Origin: Chitinophaga oryzae
Lineage (GTDB): Bacteria > Bacteroidota > Bacteroidia > Chitinophagales > Chitinophagaceae
DNA: 64,000 bases
Reading direction: 5' to 3'
Assembly (NCBI RefSeq): GCF_012516375.2
Contig: NZ_CP051204.2
Location: forward strand, 2,542,001-2,606,000
In this document: piece by piece, positions 53,027 through 60,209 of the stretch
Layout of the letters: each line of letters starts with the position of its first letter
How positions within the stretch are numbered: the first letter of the stretch is position 1
Translations under genes and position numbers: made by a program
Notes under the pieces: generated by a model
Database searches by the model: none
Seen by the model: the letters and a program-made list of their open reading frames with translations, nothing else
What the model was told of the DNA's origin: nothing

Positions 53027-53052
53027 GGTATAAAGATTAAAGACTGAATAAG

Positions 53053-53853
53053 CTATACAAATGATCGCAGCGCAGTGATGATTTCTCCTGGTGCGCTGAT
53101 CTGCGGAAAATGCCCCTGTGCGTTTATTTTGATTCTTTTGCTGCCGGGGATATGTTGCTCCATGTATTCACTGACAACCGCAGGAACAACAATGTCGTTG
53201 GCCGTTTGGATGATAAGCGTTGGCCGTGTTACCCGTGGCAGTTCCATCCGGTGGTCCAGGAAAAAAATAGCCCTGGCCACCGCCAGCGCAATGTCCGGCC
53301 TTAATGCCTGCAGGGAACGGGCAAACTGCTCTGCCAGTTCCGGTCTGTCCTCATTGCGCATCGCCAGTGGGGAAAAACCGATTACCCATGCTTCGTAGTT
53401 GGTCTGCATGGCGTCAAACAATGCCTGGAGGGCCGCTTCGTCGAACCCGCCGGTATAGGAGGCGGGCGCGTCGTCGAGATAGCGCGGGCTGGAACCTATC
53501 AGCACCAGTTTGTCAAAAAGATGCGGCTGTCGGTTGGCTGCCATCATTCCTATCATACCGCTCACAGAATGCCCGATGAAAGTGGCCGGCGTTCCCTGGG
53601 CTAACGCCATGATGGCTGTCAGATCTGTTACATAACCTTCCAGCGTTTCATAACGCTCATAGCTATACGAAGAAAGATCGGACTGGCCGCCGCCTGCATT
53701 GTCATACAGGATAATGCGGTAGTCGTGTTCAAAAGCGGGAACGATCTGCGAAAAAGACTGCTGGTCTACGCCGAAACCGTGACCAAATACGAGTGTTTTA
53801 CCGGCTTGAGGGTTACCGGTGAAATGGATATTATGTTTCTTGCTGAGGTCCAT
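53053..53853 (-). CDS. RsbQ-like alpha/beta hydrolase
   Basis: 266 residues, cytosolic. Close in motif and spacing to Bacillus RsbQ and the plant KAI2/D14 receptors: FGHGFGVDQQSF, YDNAGGGQSD, GHSVSGMIG with S96, D220 (QTANDIVVP) and H248 (NAQGHFPQIS). In B. subtilis RsbQ the triad is Ser96-Asp219-His247, so alignment is almost residue for residue. RsbQ hydrolyses or senses a small hydrophobic ligand and passes the signal to the PAS protein RsbP. Here the next gene is a GAF-PAS protein, so a similar ligand-to-PAS relay is probable. The promoter is divergent from the HAD gene. Confidence 0.88.
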   Translation of the reverse strand: MDLSKKHNIHFTGNPQAGKTLVFGHGFGVDQQSFSQIVPAFEHDYRIILYDNAGGGQSDLSSYSYERYETLEGYVTDLTAIMALAQGTPATFIGHSVSGMIGMMAANRQPHLFDKLVLIGSSPRYLDDAPASYTGGFDEAALQALFDAMQTNYEAWVIGFSPLAMRNEDRPELAEQFARSLQALRPDIALAVARAIFFLDHRMELPRVTRPTLIIQTANDIVVPAVVSEYMEQHIPGSKRIKINAQGHFPQISAPGEIITALRSFV

Positions 53854-53924
53854 TTGTGAATTAGCGCTTGTCTTTTACGATGCCTCGCGGCAGCAGCTTT
53901 CATAACAATGGTCTGTCACCTTTT

Positions 53925-53932
53925 CAAATATA
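53925..53932 (-). promoter_or_regulatory. -7 element TATATTTG of the rsbQ-like gene
   Basis: Minus-strand consensus box, leader of about 65 bases. It lies five bases from the inverted repeat at 53937-53958. Confidence 0.55.
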
Positions 53933-53936
53933 AGTA

Positions 53937-53958
53937 AATAGTTCCGTTTGGAACTATT
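53937..53958. promoter_or_regulatory. Perfect inverted repeat between divergent promoters
   Basis: AATAGTTCC-GTTT-GGAACTATT: 9-bp arms with a 4-base centre. It sits symmetrically between the -7 boxes of the rsbQ-like gene (53925-53932, minus) and the HAD gene (53961-53968, plus), at the -33 position of both. Strong operator candidate; the regulator is not identified. Confidence 0.75.
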
Positions 53959-53960
53959 AT

Positions 53961-53968
53961 TATCTTTG
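53961..53968 (+). promoter_or_regulatory. -7 element TATCTTTG of the HAD gene
   Basis: Consensus match with five bases between its G and the ATG at 53974, so the transcript should be leaderless. Confidence 0.6.
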
Positions 53969-53973
53969 CGGCC

Positions 53974-54627
53974 ATGAAAGCGTTTATTTTCGATCTCAAC
54001 GGGACCATGATCAACGACATGGAGTTTCACCTGGACGGCTGGCACAGTATGTTAAACAAGCTGGGCGCCGGGATGAGCCGGGAAGAAGTAAGAGGCCATA
54101 TGTATGGCAAGAATGAAGAACTGCTGGTGCGCATTTTCGGAAAAGACCGTTTTACCCTGCCCGAAATGCTCGACATCGCCCATCAGAAAGAGGTCGCCTA
54201 CCAGGAGGCTTTCCGCCCTCACCTGGAGCTGATAGCCGGACTGCCGGATTTTCTCCGGGAAGCCGCCGCCAAAGGCATCTCTATGGGAATCGGTTCTGCA
54301 GCCAACAACTTTAACATCAGCTACGTACTCGATAACCTGCACCTGCGCCATTTTTTCAAAGCCGTTGTCAGCGCGGAAGACGTAACGACCAGCAAACCTG
54401 ATCCGGAAGTGTTCCTGAAATGTGCTGCAGCGCTAAACGTTGCCCCGGCGGACTGCATCGTGTTCGAAGATGCGCCCAAAGGCGTGGAAGCTGCACTGAA
54501 TGCGGGAATGGAGGCCATCGCGTTAACCACTATGCACACCCGGGATGAGTTTGCCCGTTACAACAATATCCGGGCTTTTGTGGCTGACTATCACGATCCG
54601 GTACTGCAGCAACTGCTGACGGTATAA
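53974..54627 (+). CDS. HAD-superfamily hydrolase, beta-phosphoglucomutase-like, with DxN motif
   Basis: 217 residues, cytosolic. Motif I reads FDLNGTMIND: nucleophile D7 is present, but the usual acid/base Asp two residues on is N9. Motif II is in GIGSAANN, motif III is TTSKPDPEVFLKCA, and motif IV CIVFEDAPKGVEAALNAGM. The cap helices and length fit the beta-phosphoglucomutase/phosphatase group. The Asn would weaken general acid/base catalysis, so the activity may be slow phosphatase or altered. It shares an inverted repeat with the divergent rsbQ-like gene. Confidence 0.87.
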   Translation: MKAFIFDLNGTMINDMEFHLDGWHSMLNKLGAGMSREEVRGHMYGKNEELLVRIFGKDRFTLPEMLDIAHQKEVAYQEAFRPHLELIAGLPDFLREAAAKGISMGIGSAANNFNISYVLDNLHLRHFFKAVVSAEDVTTSKPDPEVFLKCAAALNVAPADCIVFEDAPKGVEAALNAGMEAIALTTMHTRDEFARYNNIRAFVADYHDPVLQQLLTV

Positions 54628-54691
54628 TCCAATGATTTTTTTTAATATCATCAGGGTGCCATAAATTGCCGCCGACAACTGCTAAACTGTT

Positions 54692-55351
54692 ATGAAACAT
54701 CCTACCGGGAGGTCTTCCCTGTTGGTGACCGTCGTGCATATTATCCTGGGCTTCGATGGTCAGGACCTGAAACTACTGCTGGTAAAGCACCCTGATGGTC
54801 CGCCGAAAAACAGGTGGTGTCTGCCCGGCGACCGGCTGCAAGCCTCCGAGTATTTTGACCAGACGGCTGCCCGCATTCAGCAGACACTCACCGGCCGCGG
54901 GAAAGTCCACCGGCAACAGCTGGGCGCCTTCGGCCCATCCGGACATACAGCCGGTGAACGTACTGCATCCGTCGTATTTTTTTCACTGATGCATATCCGC
55001 GGGGAAAAATTGTTTCCCCTGCACAACTGCCACCCCCAATGGCATCTCTTCCGCGAATTACCGGTTCTTCCCGCGGAACATCGCAGCATGCTGCAGGAAG
55101 CCTTACAATATATCCGGTACCACTCATCCGTTCCTCCCTTATTGTTTAAACTGCTGCCGCCGAAATTCACCATCCCGCAACTGCAACACCTGTACGAAAC
55201 CGTACACGGACAGGTCTTCGACAAACGGAACTTCAGCCGTAAAATGCTCACCACCGGCCTGCTGGTGAAACAAGCGGATAAAGAGAAACTGAGCTCGAAG
55301 CGGGGCGCGTATTACTACACGCAAAGGGAGAAAGTAAGCAAAGAGCGCTAA
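54692..55351 (+). CDS. NrtR/AraR-type regulator: degenerate Nudix domain plus winged helix
   Basis: 219 residues. The N-terminal domain is Nudix-like (LLVTVVHIILGFDGQDLKLLLVKHPDGPPKNRWCLPGDRL). Its catalytic box has lost the REXXEE glutamates: QASEYFDQTAARIQQTLTG stands in place of Gx5Ex7REUxEExGU. The C-terminal winged helix is FTIPQLQHLYETVHGQVFDKRNFSRKMLTTGLLVKQ, the NrtR wHTH signature. It is thus a ligand-sensing transcription factor and not a hydrolase. Bacteroides AraR and bacterial NrtR are related examples, responding to arabinose or ADP-ribose. Target genes are unknown; the neighbours do not show a clear pathway. Confidence 0.85.
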   Translation: MKHPTGRSSLLVTVVHIILGFDGQDLKLLLVKHPDGPPKNRWCLPGDRLQASEYFDQTAARIQQTLTGRGKVHRQQLGAFGPSGHTAGERTASVVFFSLMHIRGEKLFPLHNCHPQWHLFRELPVLPAEHRSMLQEALQYIRYHSSVPPLLFKLLPPKFTIPQLQHLYETVHGQVFDKRNFSRKMLTTGLLVKQADKEKLSSKRGAYYYTQREKVSKER

Positions 55352-55369
55352 GGCAATATAAGGGAGCAG

Positions 55370-55420
55370 AGCAAACAAAGGAGGGGGAGATCAACGACGA
55401 TCTCCCCTCCTTTGTTTGCT
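55370..55420. terminator. Long bidirectional terminator hairpin
   Basis: A stem of about 22 bp, AGCAAACAAAGGAGG... (from 55370), pairs with 55399-55420 with one bulged G and a six-base loop. It lies between convergent genes. Confidence 0.85.
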
Positions 55421-55443
55421 TATTTTATCTTAAAAATCTTTGC

Positions 55444-57300
55444 TTACTTAGTCGCTTGGCGAGAAACCTCCATGGCTTTTAGTATCTTCCTGAAGATTTC
55501 ATTATTCTCATATACACCCTGGAAATCCTGGCTGTTAGGCCCGTAAGCAAACACCATCACCGGAATACCGGTATGGTCGTTGGTAGCGAAGTGGCCGCGC
55601 AGCGTACCGTCGGCAATGCTGCCGTCCATCAGCGCAAGGCCGCCGGTTTCATGGTCTGCCGTTACAACGATGGTGGTCTGTTTGTCTTTATCCGCGAAAC
55701 GCAGCGCCTCTCCGATGGTATCGTCGAAATCGAGCATTTCACGCACGAGATAGTCAAGATCGTTGTGGTGACCGCCATGATCGATGCGGGAACCTTCCAC
55801 CATCAGGAAAAAACCTTTGCCGGACGCGCTGAGCTGTTGCAACGCTTTTTTCAGTGCGTCTTTGAGATATGAACCGCGGCCGTCGCGCATAGAGGTAACG
55901 GTTTTGTCGGAAAGGATGACCAGGGTACGGCCTTGTGTGGCAGTGTCCCAGGCGCTAAGATCATCGTAGAAGCGGATGCCGGACTGGGCAAGCGTCTGCC
56001 GCAGGTCGCCCTTTACATCGCGGGCGAAGTCCTCTTTGCCACCGCCGACAGCCAGATGCAGCTTACTGTCGATCAGCTGCTGATGAAGCACCTGCGTGTT
56101 GTCACGGTCGGCAGTGTGACCGTAAAAGCCGGCCGGCGTGGCGCCGGTGATTTCTTCGGTCACAATCACGCCGCTGGGAATGCCTTTGGCAGCCAGGATC
56201 TCCGGTAACACCGGAATGGCGTGGTAGGTATTGTCCATACCGATTTCCCGGTTATTGGTTTTGCTGCCGGAGCTCAGCGCCGTGGCGCCTGCAGCGGAAT
56301 CCGTATGGTAATTATCGGTGGAAGCAGTTTTGGATAAGCCCAGCTGCCGCATCCGGAATAAATTCAGATCGCCTTTGTTGGCGGTGTAACCGGCGAACAT
56401 CTCGGCCAGGCCGGTACCGTCACCGATGAACAGGATCACGTTTTTGGATCTCACACGGGTGGCGTCCGACGCATAGGTCGGCGTATATACAGGATGGGCG
56501 GGCAGGTGGCCGGTGCTGGTACGGTCAGTGTTGCGCAACACGTCCGCCAATTCTTCGGGATAGTCGGTGCCAATCACATCTGCGCCCAGGTCCATCAGCT
56601 TATAGTAGCATGTTTTCGCCGATGGCGCGCCCCAGAAGCGGAAAGGAAAGCCCTGCTGGTGTACCCTGGAGATAACGCCTTTCACTTTTTCCAGTTCTGC
56701 CGGCAGGAAAGTGCCTTTACCGTTCCATTTGCTGTACAGGTGAAAGTCGGTGCTCACCAGCGCCACGCGCTGTTTTGCAGCTGCGGGATAGGTGCTGTCC
56801 GGACGGCCGTCGAAGTAAAAGAGTTTGTCAAAGTCTCCCCAGGCGCTCACCGGCGGGATGTTGCCGGAAAGAATCACCTGTACGGCATTGGGATTGACAG
56901 ACGGATCGAAGTACTGACGATAGGGCTGCAGTAAGGTCTGCAACGCCTGCAATGTAGGAACGCCGGCGGTTTTAAGGTCTATCAGCAGCCGCAGCGGAGT
57001 GCCGTCTGCATAAGCTTTACCGTCGTTCAGCATAAACTGCCGGACCACCGGTTCAAGGTACAGTGTTTTAAATGTGCGGTTGGCCCTGATGTCTCTGCTG
57101 TCATGGGCTACATACAGTTCGCCGTCTTTCAGGTGAATGTCGGCCTCGATATAGCCAAATTGCAGGGCCGCAGCCTGGTAAAAAGGCGTTTTACGTTCAT
57201 AGTCGTTATGGGAGTGGGCGTTAGCCAGGGTGTAGGTTTTCGTTTGGGCGTAGGTGTTAACCGACAACCACGCGCTGCATAAAAGAAGAATTTTTTTCAA
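55444..57300 (-). CDS. Secreted fusion: GDPD/PI-PLC-like phosphodiesterase plus alkaline phosphatase
   Basis: 618 residues with signal peptide MKKILLLCSAWLSVNTYAQ. Domain 1 (about 25-260) is a GDPD/PI-PLC-like TIM barrel: NAHSHNDYER (29-35), EADIHLKDG (52-60), VAHDSR, RLLIDLKTAG, and ADVIGTDYPEE. Domain 2 (about 285-610) is PhoA-type alkaline phosphatase: VILFIGDGTG (D294), TDSAAGATALSSG (nucleophile S335), VEGSRIDHGGHHND, and VVTADHETGG. All metal ligands expected from E. coli PhoA have visible counterparts. It could cleave a phosphodiester and then release phosphate in one periplasmic protein. A -7 box (TACCTTTG) lies 42 bases upstream. No Pho-box identified. Confidence 0.9.
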   Translation of the reverse strand: MKKILLLCSAWLSVNTYAQTKTYTLANAHSHNDYERKTPFYQAAALQFGYIEADIHLKDGELYVAHDSRDIRANRTFKTLYLEPVVRQFMLNDGKAYADGTPLRLLIDLKTAGVPTLQALQTLLQPYRQYFDPSVNPNAVQVILSGNIPPVSAWGDFDKLFYFDGRPDSTYPAAAKQRVALVSTDFHLYSKWNGKGTFLPAELEKVKGVISRVHQQGFPFRFWGAPSAKTCYYKLMDLGADVIGTDYPEELADVLRNTDRTSTGHLPAHPVYTPTYASDATRVRSKNVILFIGDGTGLAEMFAGYTANKGDLNLFRMRQLGLSKTASTDNYHTDSAAGATALSSGSKTNNREIGMDNTYHAIPVLPEILAAKGIPSGVIVTEEITGATPAGFYGHTADRDNTQVLHQQLIDSKLHLAVGGGKEDFARDVKGDLRQTLAQSGIRFYDDLSAWDTATQGRTLVILSDKTVTSMRDGRGSYLKDALKKALQQLSASGKGFFLMVEGSRIDHGGHHNDLDYLVREMLDFDDTIGEALRFADKDKQTTIVVTADHETGGLALMDGSIADGTLRGHFATNDHTGIPVMVFAYGPNSQDFQGVYENNEIFRKILKAMEVSRQATK

Positions 57301-57341
57301 TTGTCTGAATTTTAACGGCTTAACCAGGAAAAAAGAAGGGG

Positions 57342-57349
57342 CAAAGGTA
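57342..57349 (-). promoter_or_regulatory. -7 element TACCTTTG of the phosphodiesterase-phosphatase gene
   Basis: Minus-strand consensus box, 41 bases before the start at 57300. Confidence 0.5.
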
Positions 57350-57455
57350 GTTGCTGAAAGGGTTTCTGCAGGGCCCCCTGTTTTATGTTTATGTTAATTG
57401 TCCACCTTGATTGCCTGTAGAAAATCGATTTAGGAGATAGCGGTAAAAAAACAGG

Positions 57456-58001
57456 CTACAGGGTAGGCCAGTTTTGTACCAGTTCTTTCAGCAGCCGCTG
57501 GCCCTCCAGCCATTCGCCCAGGTTGGAAACGGCGTTGATGTGGCCTTTGGCTCCGGCATTGACAAACCGGCTGTCCCATTGTGAAGCGAAAAAGGAAGCC
57601 CGGGTAATAGTGCAATACTCGTCATCCGTACTGGCCACCACAATGCTGCGGAAAGGCAGCTTTTGCAAGGGGATAGGCGCGAAACCGGTCGCTTCCGGCG
57701 GGAAGCCGGGCCTCTCCGCATCTGCCGGCGCCACCAGCAAAGCGCCGGTGATGTGCAGACGGGTCTGCTGCGCCCAGTGCGCCATAGCGATACAGGCGAG
57801 GCTATGTGCCGCAACCACCACCTGCGGGCCGGCTTTCGCCACGGCAGCTTCAATGGCCGCCACCCAGTCGGCACAGACGGGATGGTCCCAGGAACGCTGC
57901 TCTATCCGCTGCGTACCGGGTATGGACTGCTCCCACAGGGACTGCCAGTGCAACGGACCAGAACTGCCCAGGCCGGGAGCTGTCAATACTTTTATTTCCA
58001 T
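57456..58001 (-). CDS. RBBP9/YdeN-family alpha/beta hydrolase
   Basis: 181 residues, cytosolic, single compact domain. VLTAPGLGSSGPLHWQSLWEQ is the RBBP9 N-terminal signature. The nucleophile elbow is AAHSLAC (S67), the acid lies in VASTDDEYCT and the base in AKGHINAVSNLGEW. These small serine hydrolases have poorly known substrates. The region between this start and the minus-strand promoter at 58262 shows no other -7 box, so the gene may be read from that promoter through the hairpin leader described separately. Confidence 0.87.
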   Translation of the reverse strand: MEIKVLTAPGLGSSGPLHWQSLWEQSIPGTQRIEQRSWDHPVCADWVAAIEAAVAKAGPQVVVAAHSLACIAMAHWAQQTRLHITGALLVAPADAERPGFPPEATGFAPIPLQKLPFRSIVVASTDDEYCTITRASFFASQWDSRFVNAGAKGHINAVSNLGEWLEGQRLLKELVQNWPTL

Positions 58002-58120
58002 GGTAAAACGGTTGAGAAGTGTTTAAGTTGGTTGCTGAAGATAGCGCTTTTGCATCATTTCCGGAAATACTCCCCATCGGAAAACTTCTTCCGGCGCGTA
58101 TAGCCGCTATGGTTATATCC

Positions 58121-58256
58121 CGAAAAAGAAAAAAGGTCGAAAGAATTCGACCTTTATCGCTAAAATTCCACGTTATGGCACTCAGGTCCATAAAAAGCTG
58201 AATCAGTTACCTTCCGGCAAAGCCGGGTTATATATAATTGATTAAAAGCGTTTACC
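58121..58256 (-). ncRNA. Candidate small RNA or attenuator leader (about 130 nt)
   Basis: On the minus strand a good promoter (58262-58293) is followed about 100 bases on by an intrinsic terminator: stem AAAGGTCGAA-TTCT-TTCGACCTTT (58132-58155) and a T-rich tail. No frame of protein character lies between. Internal hairpins include CCGGC-TTT-GCCGG and TTATGG with CCATAA. Either a free small RNA or a leader that attenuates the RBBP9-like gene starting at 58001. It was not matched to a known RNA family. Confidence 0.6.
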
Positions 58257-58261
58257 GGGTA

Positions 58262-58293
58262 CAAAAGTAGGTGATGCTAAATCCATTGTCAAG
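58262..58293 (-). promoter_or_regulatory. Promoter of the candidate small RNA
   Basis: -7 TACTTTTG (58269-58262) and -33-like CTTG (58293-58290) with a 20-base spacer on the minus strand. Confidence 0.6.
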
Positions 58294-58412
58294 TATTTAG
58301 CAGATATTATTTTGTTAAAAGATAAATGAATCTTGTTAACAATATATGGGGATAATTTAATACGATACTATCACGCTTTACAGAAATATGCTGTATTTTA
58401 TCGCCCAATTCC

Positions 58413-59216
58413 ATGTTAATGATGAAACGTTTTCTTTTCCTCACAGCAGGCTGCCTGCTCTCCGTTTTCGCCGCCAATGCCCAGCGGCAGCCGGTGGTGA
58501 CGCTTGATTACCACTATAACTACGAACACAAAAAGGACAAAGCGGGCAACACCAACCGCTGGCACTATATCTGGGATGAAGATGACAGCGGCGGACTGTC
58601 CCTGTGGGGCCATATTTTCGATTCGCTCGGCATCCGCCGGGATACCCTTCATGAGGCACCTACAGCCGTCAACCTCCGGCACTCTGATATCTATATGATC
58701 ATCGACCCGGACACGGACAAAGAATCGCCTGACCCTCACTACATGACCCCCGCAGCGGCTAAAGTTATCTACAACTGGGTAAAAGCCGGCGGCGTACTGG
58801 TGCTGCTGCAGAACGACTCCCTCAATGCGGAGTTTGATCACTTCAACATACTCAGTGAACAGTTTGGTATTCGTTTTAACGGCGACAGCCGCAACCGCGT
58901 ACAGGGCCGCAACTGGGAACAGGGCGCTTTCGTGTTGCCGCAGGACCATGAAATTTTCCCCGGCGTCGGGAAAGTATACATTAAGGAACTCTCTACACTG
59001 ACGCTGAAAGCCCCGGCCAGAGCGGTATTTAAGGATAATGGCTACAATATTATGGCGGTGGCCAAAGTAGGGAAGGGAACCGTCTTCGCCGTCGGAGATC
59101 CCTGGTTCTACAACGAATATGTGGATGGTAAAAGACTGTCGGCAGACTACCGCAACTACGCCGCGGCGGCTGCCCTCACCGCCTGGCTTAAAAAACAGGT
59201 ACCGGCAAAACGTTAG
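58413..59216 (+). CDS. Secreted DUF4350/GATase-like protein
   Basis: 267 residues; the starts at 58419 or 58422 would serve equally well. Signal peptide MKRFLFLTAGCLLSVFAANAQ. The mature part is VTLDYHYNYEHKKDKAGNTNRWHYIWDEDDSGGLSLWGHIF, SDIYMIIDPDTDKESPDPHYMTPAAAKVIYNWVKAGGVLVLLQNDSLNAEFDHFN, and GKGTFAVGDPWFYNEY-like segments. The fold is ThuA/GATase1-like, as in the domain often fused to glycoside hydrolase family 88/105 rhamnogalacturonyl hydrolases; here it is alone. Catalytic residues are not evident. The stop codon overlaps that of queG on the other strand by a few bases. Confidence 0.78.
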   Translation: MLMMKRFLFLTAGCLLSVFAANAQRQPVVTLDYHYNYEHKKDKAGNTNRWHYIWDEDDSGGLSLWGHIFDSLGIRRDTLHEAPTAVNLRHSDIYMIIDPDTDKESPDPHYMTPAAAKVIYNWVKAGGVLVLLQNDSLNAEFDHFNILSEQFGIRFNGDSRNRVQGRNWEQGAFVLPQDHEIFPGVGKVYIKELSTLTLKAPARAVFKDNGYNIMAVAKVGKGTVFAVGDPWFYNEYVDGKRLSADYRNYAAAAALTAWLKKQVPAKR

Positions 59217-60133
59217 GGTTTGGTGTTCAGAAACTGAAGGTTCCGGCGGATACCGGCGTACTTACTGCGTTTTAACGGGGAATGCCGGAAGATCTCCCGG
59301 AAAGCCTCTTCGGTCATGTCTTCCCAGTCCTGCGTACTGAAGTTGAGGATAGCCGGCACCGGGGTGAAAGCAGCCTCGGAATGCGCTTGGGAAAAACGGT
59401 TCCACGGACAAACGTCCTGGCAGGTGTCACACCCGAACATCCAGCCGTCAAACTGCCCCTGCATGTTGTCGGGGATCAGCTGCTCTTTCAGCTCTATCGT
59501 AAAATAAGAGATACAACGGCTGCCATCTACCACGCCGGGGGATACCAGCGCCCCGGTGGGACAGGCGTCGAGGCAACGGGTACAGGTACCGCAGTAATCA
59601 CCTACCGGGCTGTCATATTCCAGGGGGATGTCCGTGATCAGGGTGGCAATAAAAAAGAAAGAGCCGGCCTGCTTGTGGATCAGGTTGCCGTTCTTGCCGA
59701 TCCAGCCAAGGCCGCTACGCCGCGCCCAGCTTCGCTCCAGCACCGGAGCGGAGTCCACAAAGCCGCGTCCCTGTACCGGCCCGATATGCTCCTGCATCCG
59801 CAGTAACATCGTCTTAAGCCGCGCCCGTATCACTTCGTGGTAATCCTGCCCGTAAGCATACTTGGAAACTTGAGGAGCGTCGGGCCGCTGCCGCTCCGAA
59901 GGAAAATAATTAAATAAGAGGGTAATCACTGACTGCGCACCTTCTACCAGTTTCCGGGGATCTATCCGCTTGTCGAAATGGTTCTCCATATACTGCATGT
60001 TGCCATGCATCCCCTTATTGAGCCAGCGCTCCAGCCGTCGGGCGTCGTCGTCCAATTGCTCCGCCCGCGCTATGCCGCAATGGTCAAAGCCCAGTTCTGC
60101 CGCCAGCTGTTTGATATATAAGGTGTTGTTCAT
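59213..60133 (-). CDS. queG: Epoxyqueuosine reductase
   Basis: 306 residues from the ATG at 60133. The longer frame from 60193 was rejected because a -7 box lies at 60139-60146. It catalyses the last step of queuosine synthesis in tRNA, reducing epoxyqueuosine with cobalamin and two 4Fe-4S clusters. Clusters: C181-GT-C-TR-C-LDA-CP (181-191) and C235-DT-C-QDV-CP (235-242), with C207 as extra ligand. GFVDSAPVLERSWARRSGLGWIGKN holds the catalytic Asp (D127). Length and motifs are standard. It overlaps the converging gene by four bases and shares a divergent promoter region with the gene at 60210. Confidence 0.95.
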   Translation of the reverse strand: MNNTLYIKQLAAELGFDHCGIARAEQLDDDARRLERWLNKGMHGNMQYMENHFDKRIDPRKLVEGAQSVITLLFNYFPSERQRPDAPQVSKYAYGQDYHEVIRARLKTMLLRMQEHIGPVQGRGFVDSAPVLERSWARRSGLGWIGKNGNLIHKQAGSFFFIATLITDIPLEYDSPVGDYCGTCTRCLDACPTGALVSPGVVDGSRCISYFTIELKEQLIPDNMQGQFDGWMFGCDTCQDVCPWNRFSQAHSEAAFTPVPAILNFSTQDWEDMTEEAFREIFRHSPLKRSKYAGIRRNLQFLNTKP

Positions 60134-60138
60134 TGCTG

Positions 60139-60146
60139 CAAAATTA
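60139..60146 (-). promoter_or_regulatory. -7 element TAATTTTG of queG
   Basis: Minus-strand consensus with five bases before the queG ATG, again implying a leaderless transcript. Confidence 0.6.
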
Positions 60147-60178
60147 CGGATAACATAAACGCGAGCGGTAATTTCCAT

Positions 60179-60186
60179 TATCTTCG
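60179..60186 (+). promoter_or_regulatory. -7-like element TATCTTCG of the DUF3857 operon
   Basis: TAnnTTCG variant, 23 bases before the ATG at 60210. Confidence 0.45.
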
Positions 60187-60209
60187 TGCCCAAATCCCCT
60201 TATCCCTGT

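Noticed and set aside
53947..53968. TTTG at 53947 as the -33 box of the HAD promoter
   Set aside because: Only 10 bases separate it from the -7 box; the consensus needs about 19-21. It is better explained as part of the inverted repeat.
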